A stretch of 46,995 nt of DNA, from NCBI RefSeq assembly GCF_000613925.1, contig NZ_BAJX01000020.1, positions 1 through 46,995 on the forward strand, in the 5' to 3' direction. A model generated the notes under the pieces. It did no database searches. It had not been told where the DNA came from and was given only the letters and a program-made list of their open reading frames with translations. The DNA is from Prevotella histicola JCM 15637 = DNF00424 (GTDB taxonomy: Bacteria; Bacteroidota; Bacteroidia; Bacteroidales; Bacteroidaceae). The position numbers were made by a program, and so were the translations under genes. Positions 33,511 through 41,600 of the stretch are shown here, piece after piece; the first letter of the stretch is position 1; the number at the start of each line of letters is the position of its first letter.

Positions 33511-34068
33511 ATGACGGAAAAAGAAAAGCAACAGCAAGGAATGCTTTATCAGGCTGACAATGCAGAAGTTTTGAAAGAACTTTATTATTGTGAGAATGAG
33601 TGTTTTGAGATTAATCAAATCCCTCCATCACGTCGTGAAGAGCGTATGGAACGTCTTCGGAGGCTGTTTGGTAAGGCGGGGAAGAGCATGTTTATAGTAG
33701 CTCCGTTCTTTTGTGACTATGGTTATAACATTGAAGTGGGCGATAATTTCTTTGCTAATACCAACTGTGTCATCCTTGATGAAGCTAAGGTGACGTTTGG
33801 AGATAATGTCTTTATTGCCCCTAATTGCTCTTTTTATACAGCAGGACATCCACTGAATGTTGAGCAACGTAATAAGAAGATAGAGTATGCACTTCCCATT
33901 CATGTTGGTAATAATGTATGGATAGGAGGTAATGTTACGGTCGTACCAGGTGTTACGATAGGTGATAACACCACAATAGGTGCAGGTTCTGTGGTTACAC
34001 ATGACATTCCAAGTGGAGTCTTGGCAGCTGGTAATCCTTGTAGAGTAATAAAGAAGATTGAAGAGTAG
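33511..34068 (+). CDS. maa: Maltose/galactoside O-acetyltransferase-like (hexapeptide repeat)
   Basis: The enzyme transfers acetyl from acetyl-CoA to a sugar hydroxyl. The 185-residue protein has the N-terminal Mac domain (EKEKQQQGMLYQADNAEVL) and a left-handed beta-helix. The catalytic histidine is in SFYTAGHPLNVEQRN, and IHVGNNVWIGGNVTVVPGVTIGDNTTIGAGSVVTHDIP leads to GNPCRVIKKI. The true acceptor is not known. The frame is open from a GTG at 33502, but ATG 33511 is preferred. hemN follows 76 bp downstream behind its own promoter box. Confidence 0.91.
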   Translation: MTEKEKQQQGMLYQADNAEVLKELYYCENECFEINQIPPSRREERMERLRRLFGKAGKSMFIVAPFFCDYGYNIEVGDNFFANTNCVILDEAKVTFGDNVFIAPNCSFYTAGHPLNVEQRNKKIEYALPIHVGNNVWIGGNVTVVPGVTIGDNTTIGAGSVVTHDIPSGVLAAGNPCRVIKKIEE

Positions 34069-34114
34069 GTTGTTTTCCTAATAAATGAGGATTGTCTGTG
34101 CGATGTGAACTCTG

Positions 34115-34122
34115 TACCTTTG
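34115..34122 (+). promoter_or_regulatory. -7 box of hemN
   Basis: TACCTTTG, 22 bp before the hemN ATG. Confidence 0.5.
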
Positions 34123-34144
34123 TCCTGTAATTTATTTCGTATTG

Positions 34145-35512
34145 ATGAAGCAAGAACTGATTGATAAATATAATGTGTCCGTCCCGCGATACACAAGCTA
34201 TCCGCCTGCCAATTTCTTTCGTACCTTTACTGAGGAGGAATATTTGCAGGATGTAGAGCTTAGTAACAAAGCACGGAATAATAATCTGTCCTTTTATTTC
34301 CACATGCCTTACTGTCGTCGGCTGTGCCATTACTGTGGTTGTAATTCTTATCCAATGCAGAAAGAGGCGCAAGTGAGGGAATATGTTGATGCATTACATA
34401 AGGAGATTGACCTCGTTGTTGCTCATTTAGACCGTAATCGGTGTATATCTCAGATTCATTATGGAGGAGGTAGCCCGACAGCAATGCCTGTTAGTGCTCT
34501 GAAAGAGCTGAATGAGCATTTACTCTCTTTGTTTGATACGATAGCAAAGCCCGAGATTGCGATTGAATGTCATCCCGGTTATTTGACAAAAGAGGATTGG
34601 CAAGGACTTGTTGAGGCTCGTTTCAACCGTTTTAGTATCGGTGTACAGGATTTTAATCTTGAGGTTCTGAAGCTTGTTAATCGTACTCCTTCAGAACTAC
34701 CAATGGAAGATATCATGCAAATCCTGCGTTCTTCAGGAGCAAGTATCAATATGGATTTCCTCTTTGGCTTACCTCTTCAGACAGCAGATAGCTTCCAACA
34801 TACTATCGAAAAGGCTGCAGAATTACATCCCGATCGTGTTACAACGTTCAGTTATGGTCATTGTCCGTGGATATTTAAGCGGCAGATGATATTGGAGAAA
34901 GCAGGATTACCATCAGCTGATGAGAAGGCTTTGATGTTCCAAAGAGCCAAGGAGGTGTTGCATGCAGCAAGTTATCAGAGTGTAGGACTCGACCATTTTG
35001 TTCTCCCAAGTGATGAGTTGGCTGAGGCAGTCACTACACATCGTCTGCATCGTAACTTCCAAGGATATTGCACCCGACGTACAACGGGGCAGGTATATGC
35101 CTTTGGTGTGACAGGAATCAGCCAGTTGGAAACAGCTTATGCACAGAATACGAAGTCTATAGAGGAGTATGTCTCTGACGTATTAGCAGGTAAGTTGACA
35201 ATAAGAAAGGGATATCAACTTACTCAACAAGAACAGATTGTACGGGAAGTGATAGAGACTCTGATGTGTAACTATCATATTGACTGGGTACAATTGGCAG
35301 AGGAGTTGTCGCTCACTGTGGATGAAGTGAAGGCTGCCATACATTATGATGAGCCCCGATTGCGTGAGATGGAAGCGGATGGGATACTCCATCTCACGAC
35401 TAATACCTTGGAAATGACAGGTGAAGGCAATCCTTTCGTGCGCACAGTAGCTGCTACACTTGATCCAATGATGGTTAATACGGATAAGAAGTTTTCGAAG
35501 CTATATAGATGA
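34145..35512 (+). CDS. hemN: Oxygen-independent coproporphyrinogen III oxidase
   Basis: This is a radical-SAM enzyme that decarboxylates coproporphyrinogen III to protoporphyrinogen IX without oxygen, consistent with an anaerobe. The 455-residue protein has the 4Fe-4S motif with Cys57, Cys61 and Cys64 in MPYCRRLCHYCGC, preceded by RYTSYPPANFF. Motifs HYGGGSPTAMP, FSIGVQDFN and INMDFLFGLPLQT bind SAM. The C-terminal HemN domain includes YCTRRTTGQVYAFGVTGISQ. The arrangement matches true HemN rather than HemW. The protoporphyrinogen oxidase gene follows 67 bp downstream. Confidence 0.94.
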   Translation: MKQELIDKYNVSVPRYTSYPPANFFRTFTEEEYLQDVELSNKARNNNLSFYFHMPYCRRLCHYCGCNSYPMQKEAQVREYVDALHKEIDLVVAHLDRNRCISQIHYGGGSPTAMPVSALKELNEHLLSLFDTIAKPEIAIECHPGYLTKEDWQGLVEARFNRFSIGVQDFNLEVLKLVNRTPSELPMEDIMQILRSSGASINMDFLFGLPLQTADSFQHTIEKAAELHPDRVTTFSYGHCPWIFKRQMILEKAGLPSADEKALMFQRAKEVLHAASYQSVGLDHFVLPSDELAEAVTTHRLHRNFQGYCTRRTTGQVYAFGVTGISQLETAYAQNTKSIEEYVSDVLAGKLTIRKGYQLTQQEQIVREVIETLMCNYHIDWVQLAEELSLTVDEVKAAIHYDEPRLREMEADGILHLTTNTLEMTGEGNPFVRTVAATLDPMMVNTDKKFSKLYR

Positions 35513-35579
35513 TTTATCCTCTATCTCTTTCTATTCGGAAATAGACTGGAAGATAAGGCATACTGGGAAATATAACAAT

Positions 35580-36935
35580 ATGGAACGACAACGAAAGATA
35601 ATAGTTATTGGAGCGGGGCTGACAGGCCTCACTTGTGCTGCTCACTTGCGCCATAAGGGACAGGATGTACAGGTGTTGGAAGCTACAGAACGTATCGGTG
35701 GACTCATGCAAACAGAGGATTTTGATGGATTTATCATGGAACAAGGTCCAAGTACGGGTACTATTAAGTATCCTGAAGTGGCTGAACTCTTCGATATGTT
35801 AGGCGATAAATGCACGCTGGAGGTGGCACAGTCTTCTGCAAAATGCCGTTTGATATGGAAAGATGGACACTTTTGTGCATTGCCTTCCGGGCTTTGGAGT
35901 GCAGTGACAACCCCTCTCTTCACTCTAAAAGATAAGTTCCGTATCCTTGGTGAACCATGGCGTAGAAAGGGAACTGACCCCAATGAGAGTGTAGGTGCAC
36001 TGGCTGAACGACGATTGGGACGCTCATTTGTAGACTATGCTGTCGACCCTTTCCTCTCAGGTGTGTATGCTGGAGACCCTTACAAGTTACCAACTCGTCT
36101 TGCATTGCCTAAGCTTTACAACTTGGAACAGTATTACGGGAGTTTTATTAAAGGGGCTATGGCACTTGCTAAGGCACCTAAAAGCGACAGAGATAAGCGT
36201 GCGACGAAGGAGGTTTTCTCCACACGTGGTGGTTTCAGAAGCCTTGTTTCAGCACTCGCAAAGACTATAGGGGATGATAGGATTACCACAGGTTGCACGC
36301 ACTTGCATGTAGAACCATTAGGAAATAAGTGGAAACTTTCATGGGGTGAGAACACTATTGTTGCCGATCAGGTTGTTACCACTTGTCCAGCCTATAGTTT
36401 ACCCGACTTATTAACCTTCCTTCCTAAGGAGCAACTTGATGATTTAAGCAACCTTTATTATGCCCCAGTGATAGAGATTGGGGTAGGGATGAAGCATACA
36501 GGTGACGTACATTGGAATGCTTTTGGCGGATTGGTACCTTCTAAAGAACAACAGAAAGTGTTGGGAATCCTTATGCCTTCTGCCTGTTTCGTGGGTCGTT
36601 CGCCAGAAGAAGGAGCCACTTATGCGTTCTTTGTTGGCGGTGCTCGTCATCCAGAGTACCTTGATAAGACTGATGAAGAGCTGAGAGAGCTTGTCAATAC
36701 GTCTCTTCATACGATGTTAGGTTATCCCAAAGGAACGCAGGCAGATGCTATTCGTATCTATCGACATAGCCATGCTATCCCACAGTATATGACGGAGACT
36801 GATATTCGTCTTCGTGCTATTGATACTGTTGAACATACTTATCCCGGTTTGCACATCATTGGTAATTTGAAAGATGGTATCGGTATGGGTGATAGAATCA
36901 AGCAGGCTGTGGATTTAGCAGAAAGGATTGGTTAA
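35580..36935 (+). CDS. hemG: Protoporphyrinogen oxidase (FAD-dependent)
   Basis: This enzyme oxidises protoporphyrinogen IX to protoporphyrin IX, the next haem step after hemN. The 451-residue protein starts with the dinucleotide motif VIGAGLTGLTCAAHLRHKG (about 7-25) and LEATERIGGLMQTE. It contains the substrate-domain blocks PFLSGVYAGDPYKLP and FSTRGGFRSLVSALA, and ends with the FAD motif GLHIIGNLKDGIGMGDRIKQA. This is the HemY/PPOX type, which in aerobes uses oxygen; another acceptor would be needed under anaerobiosis. The symbol hemG follows common annotation for this family. A bidirectional terminator follows. Confidence 0.92.
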   Translation: MERQRKIIVIGAGLTGLTCAAHLRHKGQDVQVLEATERIGGLMQTEDFDGFIMEQGPSTGTIKYPEVAELFDMLGDKCTLEVAQSSAKCRLIWKDGHFCALPSGLWSAVTTPLFTLKDKFRILGEPWRRKGTDPNESVGALAERRLGRSFVDYAVDPFLSGVYAGDPYKLPTRLALPKLYNLEQYYGSFIKGAMALAKAPKSDRDKRATKEVFSTRGGFRSLVSALAKTIGDDRITTGCTHLHVEPLGNKWKLSWGENTIVADQVVTTCPAYSLPDLLTFLPKEQLDDLSNLYYAPVIEIGVGMKHTGDVHWNAFGGLVPSKEQQKVLGILMPSACFVGRSPEEGATYAFFVGGARHPEYLDKTDEELRELVNTSLHTMLGYPKGTQADAIRIYRHSHAIPQYMTETDIRLRAIDTVEHTYPGLHIIGNLKDGIGMGDRIKQAVDLAERIG

Positions 36936-36981
36936 GCATTGAGCCATCTTTTGATAGAAAGACTACCCCTATAGATATACA

Positions 36982-37020
36982 AGAAAGGCTGAATCTTGAG
37001 TAAGAGATTCAGCCTTTCTT
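36982..37020. terminator. Bidirectional terminator after the protoporphyrinogen oxidase gene
   Basis: AAAGGCTGAATCT (36984-36996) pairs perfectly with AGATTCAGCCTTT (37005-37017). T-rich tracts lie on both strands, and it serves the convergent receptor gene too. Confidence 0.85.
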
Positions 37021-37050
37021 TTGTTTAAACTAGTCAAAGTATCGTCTGTT

Positions 37051-39369
37051 TTAGAACCGATAAGTAACTGTAGCCTTAATGTTTCGTGGTGCACCTGGGA
37101 AGGAACGAAGCTTATCATAACCACCAACCCAGTAGATTTTATTCATAATATTATCGAAGTTCAGTTGTACTTGAAGCTTACGAAGACGATAATAGAGAGC
37201 TGCATTCAGGAGTCCATAGCCTGGATAAACAACTGTATTTGCGCGTCTTCCTACTTGTCCGTAGCGTTTGCTTACCGCATTTAAGCCCAGTCCGAAGCCA
37301 AAGTTATGCAACACTCCAGTCTCTATTATATACTTTGACCAGATGTTGAAGGCATTGCGTGGCGTATTAGGACGCTGCATACCAAAGTCTTTTTCGGAGT
37401 CAGTAGCCGTCTTGGTGATAGCAGCATGCGTGTAAGCGTAGTTAGCAACAATGCTCCAGTTAGGGAGAATGAAGCCTGCAATGTCCATCTCTATACCCTT
37501 TGAAGTCTCTTCTCCCACTTGTTCCAATCGTTCAGGATTGGCTGGGTCATTGGCATTATAGAGTGTGTTGCGCTTCTGAAGATGGAAGAAAGAGAGTGTT
37601 GTACTAAGTCGTTTGTCAAACCATTCACCTTTCAGTCCAGCTTCCAAGAGCTGACTATACTCCGGATCGAATGGTCCGCCAGCGTTAGGATTACCCTGTA
37701 CTGATGCGCTCTGTGGCTCAAATCCTTTTACCCATGTCCCATATACGTTCAGGTTTTTATTGATAGTGACAACTGCACCGATACGTGGAATGAAGGCATG
37801 TTGGGTGGTACGGGTTTCTTTATTGGTCTTATAGTTGAGCACATCAGTGAAGAATTCCTGTCGAATGCCTAAGAGTAGCTTCACAGGACCAGCCTCCAAC
37901 TGCTCTTGTAGGTAGATACCATGAGAGTATTGCAGGTAAGGAGTGAGGGCTGTAGAGACAAAGACATATTTAGAATAGTCACGTTCAATGTTATTATCGT
38001 TGCTTGTCAGATCGTAATAAGGTACGTTTGTCTTAGGATTTCCATCTGCATCCAGCACGTAACGGGCAATGTTGGCAGGCTTGAAGACTGTCGTTGTTGT
38101 TCCATCTTTCAGTAGATAACCACCTGCAGTCATTGCTGAAGACCCTGCTTGTTGTGCCATCTGGAAGTAATCGTAACCCAAAAGGATGCGATGACGGAGT
38201 GGTCCTGTCGTCACATCATAGTTGAAGTAGGTATTAAAGCTATTGTTACGGAAGTGGCGCTGGCGTATAAGACACTGCATAAGGATACGGGATGGACTTT
38301 CTGAACCGTCAGCAAGCTTCACATAAGCATTGGCTTGATTGTGTTCACGCAGGTCTTCATCGTATGAGGAGTTCAGATAAGTAGCATTGAATGATAGCTT
38401 ATCGGTGAATTTATGTGTCACGCCAAGGGTGATATTCACAAGGTTCTCTTTTAGATAATCGTTCGTTGCAGAGAGCGAACGGCTGATAGGAACAGAGTGA
38501 AGGTCGCCGTCTCCGAAGATAGGCTGCCCACGGTCAACCTTTCCATCCGTACGTTGATAGACAATATCTACGTTGAAACGCGTTCTCTTTGTTGGGAGGA
38601 ACGAGAAGGATGGGGCTACGATGTAATTCGTATTTGCCTGCAGATCACGGTAAGAATCTGTGTGTTCATAGCCAATGTTTAGTCGATAGAGTAGAGTATG
38701 TCTCTTGTCTAACGGGCCAGTAAAGTCTGCATAGGTATTCAATGTGTTGAAACTCCCGACCGTTGTGGATACAGTATTACGGTTATAAGGGAGTGGTTTC
38801 TTTGTTACACGATTGATGACACCACCTGGGGAAGCATTGCCGAAGAGGGCTGATGCAGGACCTTTTATCACTTCAACACGCTCGATATTGGCCAATGACT
38901 GCTGCTTCCAGAGGCTTGTCTGTGCTCTCATACCATTGACGAGGTTACCTGAATTGCGGTTACCTGTTGTGCGGAAGCCTCGAATGGAGAAGTCATTGTA
39001 AAAGGTATATGGGCTTACACCACTGATGTTCTTCACCACATCGTTGACTGTTGTTGCACCTTGGTCGCGCACAAGTTCCTTTGTTACGTAGCCAATAGAC
39101 TGTGGGATATCTTTCAATGGCGTCTCTGTCTTTGTTCCTATGAAGGAGTTTGTGTTCTTATATGACTGCTCGTTGCGTCCGATAACCTCTACTGTCTGTA
39201 ATGTCTGTTCGTGTAGATAAGGTGCTGCAAGGATAGAGTCCAGAGCTGTACTGTCTGCTTGTGACTCTCTGTTTCCTTTGCTTGTATCGGTCTGGGCATG
39301 TACGGTTGTTACGGAAGTACACAGTACTATACCTGTAAGAAGTAATGAATGATGTAATCTTTTTACCAT
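37051..39369 (-). CDS. TonB-dependent siderophore receptor
   Basis: This is an outer-membrane iron-siderophore importer of the FhuA/FecA type. From the ATG at 39369 the protein has 772 residues, with a signal peptide ending VHAQ (about 1-26). The plug domain starts TPLKDIPQSIGYVTKELVRDQ and contains VNDVVKNISGVSPY, DFSIRGFR and VEVIKGPASALFGNASPGG. The 22-strand barrel ends ATVTYRF, with a terminal Phe for Bam recognition. The frame is open 47 codons upstream, but a promoter lies within that part. Immediately upstream on the same strand, after a gap, are an MFS permease and a second receptor, which suggests a siderophore uptake locus. Confidence 0.93.
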   Translation of the reverse strand: MVKRLHHSLLLTGIVLCTSVTTVHAQTDTSKGNRESQADSTALDSILAAPYLHEQTLQTVEVIGRNEQSYKNTNSFIGTKTETPLKDIPQSIGYVTKELVRDQGATTVNDVVKNISGVSPYTFYNDFSIRGFRTTGNRNSGNLVNGMRAQTSLWKQQSLANIERVEVIKGPASALFGNASPGGVINRVTKKPLPYNRNTVSTTVGSFNTLNTYADFTGPLDKRHTLLYRLNIGYEHTDSYRDLQANTNYIVAPSFSFLPTKRTRFNVDIVYQRTDGKVDRGQPIFGDGDLHSVPISRSLSATNDYLKENLVNITLGVTHKFTDKLSFNATYLNSSYDEDLREHNQANAYVKLADGSESPSRILMQCLIRQRHFRNNSFNTYFNYDVTTGPLRHRILLGYDYFQMAQQAGSSAMTAGGYLLKDGTTTTVFKPANIARYVLDADGNPKTNVPYYDLTSNDNNIERDYSKYVFVSTALTPYLQYSHGIYLQEQLEAGPVKLLLGIRQEFFTDVLNYKTNKETRTTQHAFIPRIGAVVTINKNLNVYGTWVKGFEPQSASVQGNPNAGGPFDPEYSQLLEAGLKGEWFDKRLSTTLSFFHLQKRNTLYNANDPANPERLEQVGEETSKGIEMDIAGFILPNWSIVANYAYTHAAITKTATDSEKDFGMQRPNTPRNAFNIWSKYIIETGVLHNFGFGLGLNAVSKRYGQVGRRANTVVYPGYGLLNAALYYRLRKLQVQLNFDNIMNKIYWVGGYDKLRSFPGAPRNIKATVTYRF

Positions 39370-39412
39370 ATTGTAATCTCTGAATCTAATAAAACTGTAT
39401 ATATGTAGACTG

Positions 39413-39443
39413 CAAAAGTATAGATAATATGTTGGATACACAA
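39413..39443 (-). promoter_or_regulatory. Promoter of the siderophore receptor gene
   Basis: On the minus strand TTG (39443-39441), 20 bp and TACTTTTG (39420-39413). I see no convincing Fur box next to it. Confidence 0.6.
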
Positions 39444-39799
39444 TACCTAATATAGAGTATAAAGAAGGGGATTTCATAGGATGAATATACCTTAGAATGC
39501 AATTACCCATTTTGTGAATAAGCTTAGATTAAGAAGGAGTAGAGTGGGGAATGATTGCTTTAAAGGACTATTGAGGGACGTTTCAATAGGAAAACCATTT
39601 CTCTTTGGCTGCACTATTATGCTTTATGGAGCAACCTCCCAAGGCAACTACTCTGTGCTTTGAGAGAGTAAGTTGTACCCCTTAGCAGGTTTCAGTGCTT
39701 TGTTCTGTACGCTCATATACGGTCTTTGCATTTTGTTTCTGCGTCTTTTGTAGTCTTTATGTGCCTATTTTGTATTTGCAGAATACGTATGTTTTTATA
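39444..39799. other. Gene-free stretch
   Basis: No supported ORF, RNA or terminator. Nothing else seen before array E. The stretch after it, 39890-40151, is also empty to my reading. Confidence 0.45.
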
Positions 39800-39889
39800 T
39801 TATCTAAGCGTGATAAAGTTTTATCAGACTTAGATAAAGTATTATCACGCTTAGATAATTAATTATCACGCTTAGATAAAACGATAACA
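39800..39889. repeat. 21-bp-period palindromic array E (4 units)
   Basis: Units start at 39800, 39821, 39842 and 39863, each exactly 21 bp, with a degenerate fifth near 39884. The core is the 17-bp inverted repeat TTATCACGCTTAGATAA (unit 1: TTATCTAAGCGTGATAA, the reverse complement) plus a 4-bp spacer. The array lies between the MFS permease stop and the receptor promoter. Confidence 0.85.
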
Positions 39890-40151
39890 CACGTGTAAAA
39901 AGAATACAGAACCCTGGGGAAAACAAAAGAAAAACAGAGAAAACAAAATGCAAAACCTATACATTTCGTTTTCTCTGGTTATTCTTTAATATGGGTTATG
40001 AGTGATATTCAGCGGTTGGAAGGGGATGTTGTATATCCTTATAAGAGGATGGGCGTCTTTGTCTATACCCATATCAGATATCTGGAATGTCCCTTGATAG
40101 TATCTTATAAAGAGTTCTCAAGGAGTATTTATACAGGAGTATAGGATCTGT

Positions 40152-41348
40152 TTAAGAAGCGTGATTGTGTTTGAACGCCAACAGAACGTAGAAGAAACTA
40201 AGTATGGCAACAGCTGTTTCGGCAATGTAAAGACCACGATAGCCTGTGAGGTGGGCAATGCTTCCTGCCAATACGGCTACGAGCAGACCCGTCAGGTGGC
40301 TGATAACGATCTGTATGGTGAAGTCAGTTCCTTCTCTTCCTGGTCGGACACATTGCATGGAAGTAGTGTAAAGAACGACGGTTGCCAAACCATAACAGCT
40401 CTGGAGATACATGAGTCCGATGAGGAATGCCACCTTATTATACTCCATGAAAGTTGTTGCAAGGAAGTAAGTTGGAGCAAGGATTATCATTGCTGCAACG
40501 ATAATGCGCGCCTTATGAATTCCGATACGCCGAATAAGTATACCTGAGAACCACGCCATGACGAATGAAGCGAATGTTCCGACGATACCCATCAGGAAGC
40601 CAATCTCTTTCATGTCGTAACCTTTATCAACGAGATAAGGGCGGATCATGGAGAGGATTCCAATGATTCCCATGTAGTAGAGTACTAAGAAGCCGAGTTG
40701 TGGGAGTATTTCTTTTCGGTTGAAGAACTTGAAGATGTCCGTCCATGTGGCACGATTGGTAGGCTTTTCAGTCTCAATCGTGATATGTTTGTTCAGTACT
40801 AAGGGTACAATCATCATCAATACAAAGGCTGCCAGACAGGTTACCACTGTGCTCCAACCATAGCTTTTCAAGGCTATGAGGAGTATTCCACTACCGATGA
40901 CAGCACCGCCGAAAGCTCCCATAGACTGCATACTGTTGAGCATACTGCGGTCGGTCTTCTTGAAGGAGAGGATGGCGAGTGCATCCGTAGCTATGTCTTG
41001 TGTTGCTGAAGCAAGCATGGAGATAATGACAAGGATGATGATAAGCATCATCTCAGAGTGTATATTGAGTAATCCTGTAGCCAGTAATGCAATGGCATAG
41101 ATAAGCTCTGTTGCTATGATTGTGCGTTTGTAGTCGCCCACTGTGATGCAATGTCGGTCGACGAAGGGCGACCATAGGAACTTTAGAGTCCACGGAAGAC
41201 GGACGAGATTCAGCAATCCTATCGTTGCCAAGCTGTAGTTTCCTTCTCTCATGATGACCTGTAGGGCCGTCATGAGAAAGGAAGATGGTACCATCTGTGC
41301 TATGTAAAGACAGAAGAATGTCCCTAAACTTAGTTTCTTAGCGTTCAT
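40152..41348 (-). CDS. MFS permease, AmpG/RhtX-like (probable siderophore transporter)
   Basis: The 398-residue inner-membrane protein has about 12 hydrophobic segments. The start (FFCLYIAQMVPSSFLMTALQVIMREGNYSLATIGLLNLV) and LPWTLKFLWSPFVDRH are typical of the AmpG/PAT family, which includes RhtX/FptX single-protein siderophore permeases. DIATDALAILSF and MVPLVLN follow. The flanking TonB receptors make siderophore import more likely than muropeptide import. This is inference from context. Confidence 0.8.
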   Translation of the reverse strand: MNAKKLSLGTFFCLYIAQMVPSSFLMTALQVIMREGNYSLATIGLLNLVRLPWTLKFLWSPFVDRHCITVGDYKRTIIATELIYAIALLATGLLNIHSEMMLIIILVIISMLASATQDIATDALAILSFKKTDRSMLNSMQSMGAFGGAVIGSGILLIALKSYGWSTVVTCLAAFVLMMIVPLVLNKHITIETEKPTNRATWTDIFKFFNRKEILPQLGFLVLYYMGIIGILSMIRPYLVDKGYDMKEIGFLMGIVGTFASFVMAWFSGILIRRIGIHKARIIVAAMIILAPTYFLATTFMEYNKVAFLIGLMYLQSCYGLATVVLYTTSMQCVRPGREGTDFTIQIVISHLTGLLVAVLAGSIAHLTGYRGLYIAETAVAILSFFYVLLAFKHNHAS

Positions 41349-41600
41349 AATGTTTTTGTTTTTGAAAGGCTTAAGAGCCCTTGAGAGGTTGAAGTGGCCC
41401 TGAGTAGTTAGAGTATTTAAGCCGATACTGTTGTAGTATGGAGTAGTAGGTATGGTCGTCCTGGGTTATAAGGATTATCCTTGTTGCCTTTAATATATGG
41501 AAATCCCGCTATTGGATTATAACTTCCCATAACTCTCCCTGGTTCCTTCTGTCTCCTTAACATCTCTCAAAGTTTTAACAATCTTAATTCTTTTAGCTCC
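41349..41600. other. Gap between the frameshifted receptor and the MFS gene
   Basis: About 250 bp on the minus strand between the receptor stop and the permease start. No clear terminator, promoter box or repeat array is visible. The two genes could share a transcript. Confidence 0.35.

Noticed and set aside
33379..33618. 79-codon minus-strand ORF
   Set aside because: It overlaps the promoter and start of the acetyltransferase gene and is a low-complexity AT-rich frame.
39370..39460. Fur box at the siderophore receptor promoter
   Set aside because: No 19-bp GATAATGATAATCATTATC-like sequence was found near the promoter.
4248..39889. CRISPR arrays
   Set aside because: The arrays have 22-bp periods with palindromic cores and spacers of only 4-10 bp. 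There are no 30-bp unique spacers and no cas genes in the window.
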